Of a stretch of DNA of 64,000 bases, positions 1 to 9,699 are shown piece after piece. Numbering within the stretch: the stretch's first letter is position 1; each line of letters starts with the position of its first letter. The notes beneath the pieces are model-generated. The model was given only the letters and a program-made list of their open reading frames with translations. It did no database searches and had not been told where the DNA came from. Position numbers and translations under genes: made by a program. This DNA comes from Paroedura picta (taxonomy: Eukaryota > Chordata > Lepidosauria > Squamata > Gekkonidae): contig NC_135372.1 in the NCBI RefSeq assembly GCF_049243985.1, positions 101,831,318 to 101,895,317 of the forward strand, in the 5' to 3' direction.

Positions 1-357
1 CAATTTTGCATTAATCCCAGTATAATCTATTAGAAGAACCAGGCTTCAACTGCTCAGGAGGAAATCCTGTCTGGTGGATGAAGAAGCTGGCTTCTACTCT
101 GGAAGGTTGATCTTGAAAGAGTGGGCTCATGACCTGAAACTGCCACTCCTTCACCCACCCACCCATTTGCTTTAAGCTCTTTATGCCCCAGAGATAAATA
201 ATCCCTCACACAAATGCACTTAAAAATTTACCTTCCAGACAACTTACTTAAGGTTTCACAGGGGATTTGTCTTGAGAAGGAAATGACAAAAATAATAAAT
301 ACAAATTCTGAAAAGGAGAGAATGGGAAGGAACAGCTACAAAATAGAGAATCTGCTG

Positions 358-505
358 TAGGTTTACCAACTTCCATATGGGAGCTGGAGATCTCCTGGGA
401 TTACAACTCATATCTGGATGACAGAGATCAGTTCCTCTGAAATGGCTGCTGAGCTCTTTTCCCTCCCCAAGCTCCACTCTCCCTAGATAGATTGCCAGCT
501 CTTGG
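358..505 (+). mobile_element. hAT-type non-autonomous element, family A (decayed copy)
   Basis: Resembles the complete copy at 18,281-18,484: GAGATCTCCTGGGATTACAAC, then ATCAGTTCC, AATGGCTGCT and a CCCTCCCC-rich part. It begins TAGGTTTACCAAC. The right end is poorly defined. Confidence 0.6.
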
Positions 506-1904
506 AGGACATTTATCAGGACAAAAATGGCCGGGGAAGAAAATATTAAAGGACAATCTCCCCATACCATTCTCCTCCCTGATGAAACAGTCCTGCCGGT
601 TGAAGTAGGAAAAGAAAATACTTTATTTTTTAAAACCCACAATGTTAGTTTGATTGTGACTAGTTGACATACGTTGTTTTCTAAGAAAATGTCCCTCTTA
701 GGAGAGAACAACAGTAGATATTGATGTGACCTGTCCAAAACTAACCCGTCTCTTGTTTGTATGTGTGTGGGATGCACAGTATATCTCTGTGTGTGTGTTT
801 GTGGTGCACAGTGATCCTATGTGTGTGCCACATACAAAGATGTACTGGGCTCTCTGCAATACTCACCTTATACCTCATAATGGGCATATTGCTAAAGAAT
901 AATATTAAGATATAAAGACCTCTAACCGGCCACACACTCTACTTTGTTTAAGCCATATAGAAGGCATCCAAACAATCACCAAATAGTTTGGATAAACTGG
1001 AGTGCTTCTAATACCATGTTTATCTTGATTTGAACAGTTGTACAATAGATATGGGAGGTAAATTCAGGAGAACAGGAAGCTGGGATAATGGGTGTTCTAC
1101 CGCAATTGATTCATGGTTTTAAAAATGTTTACCTTAGAGACGTCCTTAGTTAGAATTCAAAGCGGAGTGAAAGGACAGGATCATGAATGCCAAATGCTCT
1201 TGTAAGTTTAAAGCACATAGGATGAATCCAATTCATATCCCATTAATCTTCCAATGTGGTGACCATTAGTTCAGGCACACAGGCAAGGGAGCATGGGAGA
1301 AACAGATCATCTTATCTTGGTGTTTGACTGGGAAAGTTGTTTAAAAAGCCATTATGAATCTAATAGGGACTTAAGTGTGAACATAAATATTTATGTGAGC
1401 TATACACAGGGCCCAGTGTTTCTATGCATAATGATTCCATGAATGAGCTTGTGTTTTCCAGCTTATTTGACTCTGTGCACCCTTTGATATATAGAGCAAT
1501 GTATCTCCCCAACATATTGTTCTCGGTCTTGTCTATATCATTTATATATAGGGATAGCTGTATCCCATTGATTTCCCCTATCCGACAAGATTCTGAAACA
1601 ACCACTATATCTCACTTGTCATTTTGTACCAAGCACTCCAGTTCTTCCATCTTGGTTTAGAAGCTTTTGGCATACAGTCAACTTTATTTCATTTCCCTCT
1701 CCAAAGATTCTCAATCTCACAGTTCTTAAGTCTCCTCAGATGACCATCATTTGCTACCTTATTGCCATTCGTAAATCCTTCCCTGTTCCCATAAGTGTTT
1801 CTTCAACTGTTTATCCCACTATTCCTAGTAACAATATGCAAGACTGTGGCCTGATAGCACATTATGAACTTCACTTATCCAAAAAGAAGGCCTGCTAGCC
1901 CATG
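506..1904. other. No gene recognised
   Basis: AT-rich sequence with a TG-rich patch near 760-830. The open frames are short and resemble nothing I know. Confidence 0.4.
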
Positions 1905-2165
1905 ATGGGGAAGAATGTGTTTGGCAGGAACCTGGGGAGATTCATCAGGGGAGCTTTAGACTGAAGCCACAAGGGGAAGGAGACATCCAACACAGGGATT
2001 CTAATGTAGGAGAGCCAATAGCAGTGGCCCGTTTAGAAAGCCTGGGTCAAATGGAGGCTTCAGGTGCCTATATGCCGATGCCCGAAGCATGGGCAATAAA
2101 AAGGAAGAGCTTGAGCTTATCATACAGATGGAAATGTATGATTTAGTAGGCATTACAGAGACTTG

Positions 2166-2447
2166 AAGAGCCTCTTGTGGCGCAGAGTGGTAAGGCAGCT
2201 GTCTGAAAGCTTTGCCCATAAGGCTGGGAGTTCAATCCCAGCAGCCGGCTCAAGGTTGACTCAGCCTTCCATCCTTCCGAGGTCGGTAAAATGAGTACCC
2301 AGCTTGCTGGAGGGTAAACGGTCATGACTGGGGAAGGCACTGGCAAACCACCCCGTATTGAGTCTGCCATGAAAACGCTAGAGGGCGTCACCCCAAGGGT
2401 CAGACATGACTCGGTGCTTGCACAGGGGATACCTTTACCTTTACCTT
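2166..2447 (+). mobile_element. tRNA-derived SINE with ACCTTT tail (Sauria-type), full length
   Basis: The tRNA-like head GAGCCTCTTGTGGCGCAGAG carries an A-box, and GAGTTCAATCCC a B-box. The body is shared with copies at 28,937 and 51,110. The tail is ACCTTTACCTTTACCTTTT. It is flanked by the 13-bp duplication TTACAGAGACTTG (2153-2165 and 2448-2460) inside a CR1. The 3' part resembles the Bov-B 3' end. Confidence 0.9.
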
Positions 2448-3891
2448 TTACAGAGACTTGATGGAATAATTCCCATGACTGGAATGCAATAGTGAATGCA
2501 TATGAATTATTCAAAAAACAACAACAGAAAAAGTCAAAGAGAAGATGGAGAGGGCTTATCTGTCAAGAAATACTAGAGGAGGAGAGTGACACTCCAGTGG
2601 AACGTATCTGGGTGAAGACAAGGGAGGGAAAAACAAAGAGTATAGTGATTGGCATCTGCTACAAACTGCCTGACCCGGGTGAGGATGTGGATGCTGCTCT
2701 GCTTGACAGCTTGACAGAATATTAAGGCAACAGCACCTTGTAATTATGGGTTACTTCAATTTCCCTGATGTGTGTTGGGAAACAAACTCTATTAAGCATC
2801 CAGAGTCATGCAACTTTCTGACCTGCCTGACTGACAATTTTATTTATAAATAGTGGAAGAACCTACTAGAGGCTTGGCCATACTCGACTTAATACTGTCC
2901 AACAAGCAATAGCTCATGGATGGGGTGAAGGATGTGGGGACCCTGGGGAGGGGGATTGACCATGTCCTCCTACAATTCCTTTTGAGATGGAGGGACGAGG
3001 AAGTTCATGGTGTATGTTCAACTTCCAGAGAACATACTTTAATAAGTTCAGAGACATGATGAGAGTCATGCCATGGGCAAGCATGCTGGAAGAGAAAGTA
3101 ACAAGTGAAGGGTGGGCTCTCCTTAAACAAGAGCTATTGCATGGTCAAGCCATGACTATTTCAGCAAGATGGAAACATGGTAGGGGATTCAAGAAGCCTA
3201 TTTGGGTGAACAGAGTACTTCAGAAGGAGCTAAGAAAGAAAATGGAGGGAATGACAGACTTCTAAAGAAGTGTATCTGCAGGTTACTAGGCACTGAAAGT
3301 CAGCCATCAGAGGGGGAGTAAGCTGAGACTGGCCAGGGAAGCTCACAATAACAAGAAAAGACAGACAATGTGATGCAGCAGTAAACAAAATGAATGCAGT
3401 CTTAGACTGTATCAGAAGAGACATCACATAAAAGTCACAAGATGTCATAGTCCCACTGTATACTGCCTTCATTAGGCTGTACCTGGAGTACTATGTGCAA
3501 TTCTGGAAGCTTCACTTCACAAGGGATGTGGACAAAATAGAGCTGCAGAGGAGAGTGACAAGGATGATCTGGGCCTTGGGGACCAAGCCCAAGGAGGAAA
3601 GAACTTGGGAATGTTCCGTCTTGAGAAGAGGAGGTTGAGAGGGCCTCTTTTTAAGTATTTGAAGGTTGTCACTTGGAGGAGGGCAGGGAGTTGTTCCTGT
3701 TGGCAGCAGACGATAGGACCCACAGTAAGGGGTTTAAACTACATGTAGAATGGTATTGGTTAGATATTGGGGCAGGGGGATCACAAAGTAATTCAGCAGA
3801 AGGATTGGCTGCCTAAGAAGTTGATGAGCTCCCCCTCAATGGCAGTCTTTGAGCAGCATCTGGACAGATACTTATCAGGGATGCTTTAGGC

Positions 3892-3979
3892 CAGGGGTAG
3901 TCAACCAGCAAATGCGGGCAGAGGCTCATGGGAATTGTAGTCCATGGACATCTTGAGGGTCACAAGTTGACTACCCCTG
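3892..3979. mobile_element. 88-bp hAT-type miniature element
   Basis: Perfect 14-bp terminal inverted repeats CAGGGGTAGTCAAC, flanked by the 8-bp duplication CTTTAGGC (3884-3891 and 3980-3987). The 8-bp duplication and CAGGGG ends are hAT hallmarks. It is inserted into the 3' end of a CR1. It has no coding capacity. Confidence 0.92.
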
Positions 3980-4335
3980 CTTTAGGCTGCATTGAACAGT
4001 GGATATGCCCCCTTCCAACTCTTTGATTTTATGATTCTAAGATCTCTTAATCCCATCTTTTGCTAAATATCTTTTTCTTCCTGCTCCATCCAAAGCAAAC
4101 ACCCCCAACCCAAATTCCCATCCAAGCCTATCCCAGGAATGTAAAGCTCCCATCTACAATTAAGTACCTAGTCAAGTGAATCATTTGCACCCTATTGTCT
4201 TTGGTTGGAGAATCCTCAGCCATCACCACAGACTGAGACATCTCTGGTGACATCATGCTGGCATTATCAGACCATCACCCTTTCTAATTTTCTTTAATAT
4301 TGCCCCATTAATCCCATCAAGACTTTCTTATAGGG

Positions 4336-4612
4336 CTGTCAGGCCCAAATTTAGCCTCAAGATATAATTTGGGCTATAAAAAGGAAAGGCAGCCATCGTT
4401 GTCTTGTGTTTTGGTTTTCCATACACGAAACCCAGCTTGCAGGCTGGGCTGCTGCTTCTCCCCTTCCAGTACTGGATAGTTTCATGTTGCCTGGTAATTC
4501 CCTTTTACACACAACCACCTTTGTTATTTCCTCTTTCTGTGTGTGTTAATTTAAATTTGTGTGCCTGTACGTTAGGGACTTTTATTTTCCTTATCAATAA
4601 AAATCCTTAAAA
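4336..4612 (+). repeat. Possible LTR-like remnant (TATA-like box and poly(A) signal)
   Basis: Begins near TGTCAGGCCC, has CTATAAAAAGG at about 4,375 and TCAATAAAAATCC near 4,594. The spacing suits an LTR promoter and R region. No partner LTR or coding body nearby. Could instead be a processed transcript end. Treated as a fossil. Confidence 0.3.
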
Positions 4613-4767
4613 AAAATAATTTCTAAAATTTGTCTCTGCTTAAAATTTCTGGCTAGATCTTCCCCTTGGATTAGCTGGTGGAGAGTTCTGCTTGTTATTG
4701 CCTCTGGCGAAGCTTGGTCTCCTAGAATTGTTAATTTCCCCATTATGTCATGTTGGTCCAAAGCAGT

Positions 4768-4890
4768 AGAACAAAGTTTGAGTCCAATGGAACCTTTAAG
4801 ATCAACCAACTTTTATTCAAGGTATAAGTTTTCATGTCCATGCACACTGGATTTGAAGAAATGTGCATGCACATGAAAGCTTGTACCTAT
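4768..4890. repeat. Hairpin retroposon family copy
   Basis: Contains CCTTTAAGATCAACCAACTT, TTTTATTCAAGGTATAAG and, as an inverted arm, GCACATGAAAGCTTGTACCT. Same family as 15,887-16,082. Confidence 0.6.
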
Positions 4891-5130
4891 ATTTTGTAAT
4901 TGCTTATAACTTTTTAAAAATATCAGTCCCTGAGAATATCCACAAAAAGAATACATACACATGCTTTTTGCATACCTAATACTCAATTCACAAAATAAAA
5001 TCAGAAAATAAAATAATGAAATGTCAAGCTCTCAATCAGTCATCTTCAGGGGCCTGCTTCATCCTACATCATGACTGGCTCTGTGTGCTAGGTATGAAAG
5101 AAACAGGCTTTCTGTTAGACAGGTGGCATT

Positions 5131-5313
5131 GACCATTTATGCACTGGAGATTTCATGCCAGGCTACAGGCTGGAGTTTTAGTCGTGGCAGGTTGCCCCAC
5201 CTCTTCCTGCACCCACATGGGGAAGCATTTGGCCCGGTGCACCTCATCCGCCCCCGATTTGTACTCCTGCATGAGAGCTGGGGCAGTGAAGTTCTCAGTG
5301 CATAAATGGTGAA
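5131..5313. mobile_element. Miniature inverted-repeat element
   Basis: Ends read ACCATTTATGCACTGGAGAT and, inverted, ACCATTTATGCACTGAGAAC. About 180 bp with a GC-rich middle and no frame worth calling. The superfamily is not determined; the duplication is not clear. Confidence 0.6.
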
Positions 5314-5565
5314 ACCAGCTAAACTGTAGATAGCAGTTTCTGTACCCTGGGATGACATCAGTATTAAGCATCCAACATAATGATGCTCATTTTGTATCTC
5401 TATGCTTGAAGGTGGCAGGCAGTGCTCCAAGGCCTTTTTTCTGGCTCCTTATAGGATTTCATGCCGTGCAGACCGCTCCTGTTATGTTGAGAAACATCAA
5501 CCACTTTCATCAGATTCCAAACACGAAGAGAAAAGCTGAATACTCTTGAACAGAGAGCTCTAGTC

Positions 5566-5925
5566 CAGCGGTCCCCAACCTTCTTGTAGTCGGGGACCGC
5601 CTCTGAGGGTGTTAGAGAGCCGGCGGCCCGGCCACAGCAGCTGCACGTAAACTCGCACGCGCAGTTGCCGCACGTGCGCGTTTTCGCCACTAGGTGGCGC
5701 TAACGCGCATGCGCAGAACAGCCGTATGTGCGCGTTTTCGCCAGCAGGGGCGCAAACACGCATGTGCGGCGGCTCCGTGCGTGCGCGTTTCCGTCGCTGG
5801 CGTGCCAGCGGCTGCGCCTGCCTCTTCCCCCCCTCTCGCTGCGGGGAGAGGGGAAGGCAGGCGTGGCCGCTGGCGGCCCGGTACCACGGCCTTAACGGCT
5901 GCGGACCGGGGGTTGGAGACCTCTG
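5566..5925. mobile_element. 360-bp GC-rich hAT-type element
   Basis: Ends CAGCGGTCCCCAACC and, inverted, CAGAGGTCTCCAACC; perfect 8-bp duplication CTCTAGTC at 5558-5565 and 5926-5933. The interior is CpG-rich with degenerate repeats of GTGCGCGTTTTCGCCA, one holding a CTCF-like motif. Ends of this type are shared with hAT elements known to have moved between vertebrates; the exact family is not claimed. Confidence 0.88.
5687..5701 (+). promoter_or_regulatory. CTCF-like motif inside a hAT element
   Basis: CCACTAGGTGGCGCT fits the vertebrate CTCF core CCASYAGRKGGCRSY at every position. A similar but one-base-shorter stretch, CCAGCAGGGGCGC, lies near 5,741. Occupancy cannot be judged from sequence. 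Confidence 0.5.
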
Positions 5926-5943
5926 CTCTAGTCCACATTTATT

Positions 5944-5945
<2 letters not shown>

Positions 5946-5984
<39 letters not shown>

Positions 5985-6000
5985 TCTCTCTCTCTCTCTG
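5946..6000. repeat. (CT)n microsatellite
   Basis: Nearly pure CT dinucleotides, about 27 units with one CCCT interruption, directly after the hAT element. Confidence 0.95.
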
Positions 6001-6249
6001 CCTTTTCCTTATTGCCAAATAGCTGGGGTTCTTTGGCCTTTTCAGGTCAGGAAAAACAGAAGACAAGTTGTGAAACTGATGCTGGTTTAGTGCATCCAAA
6101 GCTGCACCTTCCTTTCCTTGTTGCCTCAGAATGGGAGTTTAAAATAGAAACAAATTGGGAGGATTAAATGCATAATCTGGCTTTCAAAACTTTCTCACGT
6201 TACCCTTTCCAGTTACTAAGAACTGACATCACTTCCCTGACAAAAATTT

Positions 6250-6726
6250 TCACAGGAACCCTGTGTGGGTTCTTTCACAGCACAGAGTTTCTGTTAAGTC
6301 TACAGGTTGAGTGATCACAGACTCCACTTCTTCAGAACAGCTCTTTTTATTTAGCAACTCCAGCAACAGACTGCAGCTACTGAACAGAGAAAATAGGCAC
6401 ACTCATGCACTTTTATACCTTTCAGGCAGCCAGCTGCTGCCTCTGATTGGCCCTAAGCAGGGCAATCTGATTGGCTCTAAGCGATCAGGTTCCTTTGATT
6501 GGTTAGTTCCTTGTCTGTCAGAAGCCCTCATTTGCATCAGTGGCCAAATGCCCACAGACAAAACAGTTTCCTTAACTAAGGAAAACATGTTCCCTTAGCA
6601 GACTCTGTAATCTGGAACCAACATTTTTAAGGTCAGGATTTTTAAAGCAGTTCCTTTGTACCATGGTCATTCAATGGTACACCCATAGTCACCATGCATG
6701 GTTTGTCCTGGGTCCTCAATATGTTA
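6250..6726 (-). repeat. Solo-LTR-like remnant of an endogenous retroelement
   Basis: On the minus strand it begins TGTAACATATTGAGG, has three CCAAT-type boxes, a TATAAAAG box near 6,412 and AATAAA near 6,346, in the order of an LTR promoter and poly(A) region. No internal genes nearby. Exact right-hand limit and family are unknown. Fossil. Confidence 0.5.
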
Positions 6727-7974
6727 CAAATAGATCCTATTAGTCTGGGTTATGCTGCAAACCTGTGCAATCTAAACCCAATGAAATCATCATAAGCAGC
6801 ACAGGTGCTTGGTGATTACTCCATGATATGAGGGATAGGGAAAGGAGGAAGGACCATGAAGTGGAAAAGGAATGGAGAGATCCAGGAGAACCCTGTACTG
6901 AAATCATTCCGACCCCTGTGGAGAATGTGAAAACAGGATCACAGAATTTTGGAGCTGCAGGTGCAGCTTCCTTGAGGAAGTTTGGCAGGAAGGACTGTAT
7001 GGAAACATTCTGCTTTGTAGTTGCTTCCAGTGGAAATCAGGAGCCAAAGCACCAAACTGTGAATGGAAATCTGTTCAGTGACTAACTTCCTTCCCTTGTT
7101 GAGCCACCAAAGGCCAGGACAGCTTCCTGGATGCCTTCCAGAAATGATGCAAGATGTTTCGGTTTAAGCAGGCATTTAGTGGCTGAGGTAAGTATGGGGT
7201 TGTTTTAGTTGTATATGTATTTTAGCATTGTCCTTTCAGCATGGATACTATTTTAAACCCTCAGTTGCTTAGGTTAATCATGATAGATGGGGCTGTTTAG
7301 AAACCAGGCACATCTATCCTGAAAATGTCATTGCTCATCCCAGTCCTGTCCTCCACCACTCCACTGTCACATTCATTGGCATTCTGCTTGAGGGTCTGCT
7401 GCAGAGAGTTAGCCCAGCATCTGGCACTGCATCAGATTAAAGGGGGAGGCTGATTAACTGCTGCCGTTGTTAGCACTGAGCAACTGAGACACAATCTCCT
7501 GTCCTTCTGTGGACACAGGAGATCTCCCTGGCTTATAATGAGCCTCATAGATGCTCTGTAAATTAGCCCTTTTCAGACATTACTGTGCATATCAGGAGCA
7601 TTCTCTACTACTGTTCACCTTTTGCTCTATAATTGTATGCAAGAGAAGATTCACACCACTGCCACCTTCAACAAAATGTGTAGGTTTTCTTGCATGGCTG
7701 TACATTATGCTAAAGTAAATTTGGAAACAAAAATGAATGTATTGTACAGTCTACAGTAAGCTAACACAGTTGCCCCTACTCAGTGGATCGCCAAATGCTC
7801 CAAACTAACAGGATTCTTTTGATGAGATCTGTGGACTTTGGAGCATAGCATCACATTCAGGTCCTCAGAAGAGTTCCATGACTGTTGCTGCTTCTCTGCT
7901 GGGGCCAAACAAACAATGCTGTGTGAGATGAAAAACAGAGCAATGCTGTTATGTGGAAATGACTTAGGATGCAG
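6727..7974. other. No gene recognised
   Basis: Unique-looking sequence. An 85-residue frame near 6,830-7,085 has no motif I recognise and no splice context. Confidence 0.4.
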
Positions 7975-8575
7975 TAGTGCAGGTCCTCACATTAACACCT
8001 CGGAGAATTCATATTAGGCTTATTCTGAGACAATTGTACAGCCTCCCAGTTGAATTCCAGATCAAGTTCAAGGTTTTGGTATTGACTTTCAAGGCCATAT
8101 GTAGTCTGGGCCTGGTGTACCTGAGGGGTCACCTAACTGACTATATCCCCCAAAGAGCACTTCACTCAGCCAATTTGAACCAGCTGGTGATCCCTAGCCC
8201 TAGACAAGTACATCTGGCCTCAACCAGGGCCAGGGCTTTTCTGGTCCAGGCCCCTACCTGCTGGAATTTGCTCCTGGAAGAGGTGCAGGCCCTACAGGAA
8301 CTTCCCCAGAGCTCTTCTGCCAAGCTTTTGGTTGGGGACAGTAAACGACTAATGATACCAACTAAATGGGCCCTTCCCTAAGAACAAACCACCTCTGTAG
8401 GATGGGGGGGGGGGATGCAGAAACTAAGATTTCTAGCTCATGTGAGCTAGATGTAATTTTAACTTTTTTGACTGTTTTAGGTGTTTTAATTATTATGTGT
8501 TTTAAATGATGTTAACTGCCCTAAGCAGGGAGATGCAGTATATACATTTAATTATAAATAAAAATAATTTTCTTC
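7975..8575 (+). mobile_element. L2-type LINE, 3' end fragment
   Basis: Codes the C-terminal part LPVEFQIKFKVLVLTFKAIC, YIPQRALHSANLNQLVIPSP and RARAFLVQAPTCWNLLLEE, typical of L2-like LINE C termini. Followed by the tail GTTAACTGCCCTAAGCAGGG and TAAATAAAAATAA. A poly-G run at 8,404-8,413. Confidence 0.75.
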
Positions 8576-9618
8576 CTAAAAAAATTCTCTACAATATTTG
8601 TAGTGTCTTTGTACTTTTCAGAAGATCCCTGAGAGGTGGAGGCCGTCCCCATTTTCCATATGAGGAAACTGAAGGGGGTATAATTTGTCTTTTTAGTTTG
8701 TAATTTTAGGTGTGCTGCTTGCTAGTGAATAAACAAGTGTGCATTTGAAATGGTACTCCCCGCCATTTCTTCTAATAGTACTAGAAATGTGATCCATCAC
8801 AGATATGAATGCCAGCAGTGCTCTTCTCTTGTATGTGCATGATAGGATGGGACTGTAAATTGCCCAGGAAAAAGTGCAGACTGTAATGTAACAAATGGAT
8901 TTACAATGCCTCCTTGAATTTCCGAGAAGGTATACTGAAGAATGCAGACACTAAAGCTGGGCCCAAATACTTTTAATTCTTTGCTTTGCACTCCGGCAAC
9001 TAGGCAAATTTCTATTCTTTGATTAAGCATTATATTTGAAGACCTGCAACTGTACTGTTGGCTTCAGGCTATCACTAGTGTTACAAACAATGTTGTGTAT
9101 AATGTACAAACATTCATGTCGGAATTGCTAAATCAGCTCAGATCATTTTCAAAGGAGAGTACTGAGAGTTCTACTTATGCCATATCATGTTGTGCTGCTA
9201 GGCACCATGTAGGCAACTGAAGCACCCAAAGGCTGAGCTGTGTGGAAATCAACAAGACTTTGCCTGCATGGTTGAACATGCAACAAGAAGAGATGGGAAA
9301 CAGCATTAGCCAGAGATCATAAAAAATGTTCTCAGTTCGGGCAAATTAACCAGGTCATCTCATGGAGGCCCTTTGAAAGACAGGAATGAGCTTCAAAAAA
9401 CATCTCAGAAGGCAACTGGACTAGGAGGGATGAGAGCTGGGTCAATGTAATCCAGATACTTCAGGCCGGTTCCCATCCATCAGTCATCACCTGTCGTTTT
9501 CCTGCCTCTGCTGGAATGTGGTTGCTGCAAGAACTCTTCCATCCTTGAGAGGTGTGGGACGGTCCAACAATTGTGGCTGTTCCTTGAGTGAAAATATTCC
9601 ATCTTTCCAAACAACTTG
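8576..9618 (-). other. RAB7B 3' UTR/flank, no further gene seen
   Basis: Sequence directly downstream of the RAB7B stop on the minus strand. Part must be 3' UTR, but no canonical AATAAA stands out on that strand. A variant ATTAAA occurs near 8,972-8,977. No repeat or other coding exon was recognised. Confidence 0.35.
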
Positions 9619-9699
9619 TCAGCAGCATTTCTTTCTGGGCTCATCTTCAGGAGTAAGCTTAATAGAATCTGTGAGATAGCTCTCGATAGTCCCTCGGCA
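9619..9699 (-). CDS. RAB7B: RAB7B last coding exon (hypervariable tail, CC prenylation site)
   Basis: 81 nt including TGA at 9621-9619, with acceptor TTCTTATAG. It codes a 26-residue tail starting [15 protein letters not shown] and ending PRKKCC. The SIKL and terminal CC match the known RAB7B tail. It is separated from exon 4 by a 4.3-kb intron that holds a Bov-B LINE. It is short and is read in a different frame from the longest open frame there, so it is easily missed. Confidence 0.93.
   Translation of the reverse strand, partial: CRGTIESYLTDSIKLTPEDEPRKKCC

Larger units (their letters stand above)
1905..4048 (+). mobile_element. CR1 LINE copy with nested SINE and hAT insertions
   Basis: Endonuclease start-like DARSMGNKKEELELI near 2,080, then GICYKLPDPGEDVDAALLDS (2,655-2,715), a decayed middle matching the CR1 at 20,880, and a CR1 3' end near 3,990-4,048. 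It is interrupted by a tRNA-type SINE at 2,166-2,447 and a small hAT element at 3,892-3,979, both with clear duplications. The 5' limit is uncertain by over 100 bases. Much of the reverse transcriptase region is missing. Confidence 0.85.

Noticed and set aside
2166-2260. tRNA gene
   Set aside because: A and B boxes are present, but the sequence continues as a repeated SINE body with target duplications; the same head recurs at 51,110.
5560-6099. 179-residue arginine-rich frame and its overlaps
   Set aside because: Lies in the GC-rich hAT element and the CT microsatellite; not a gene.
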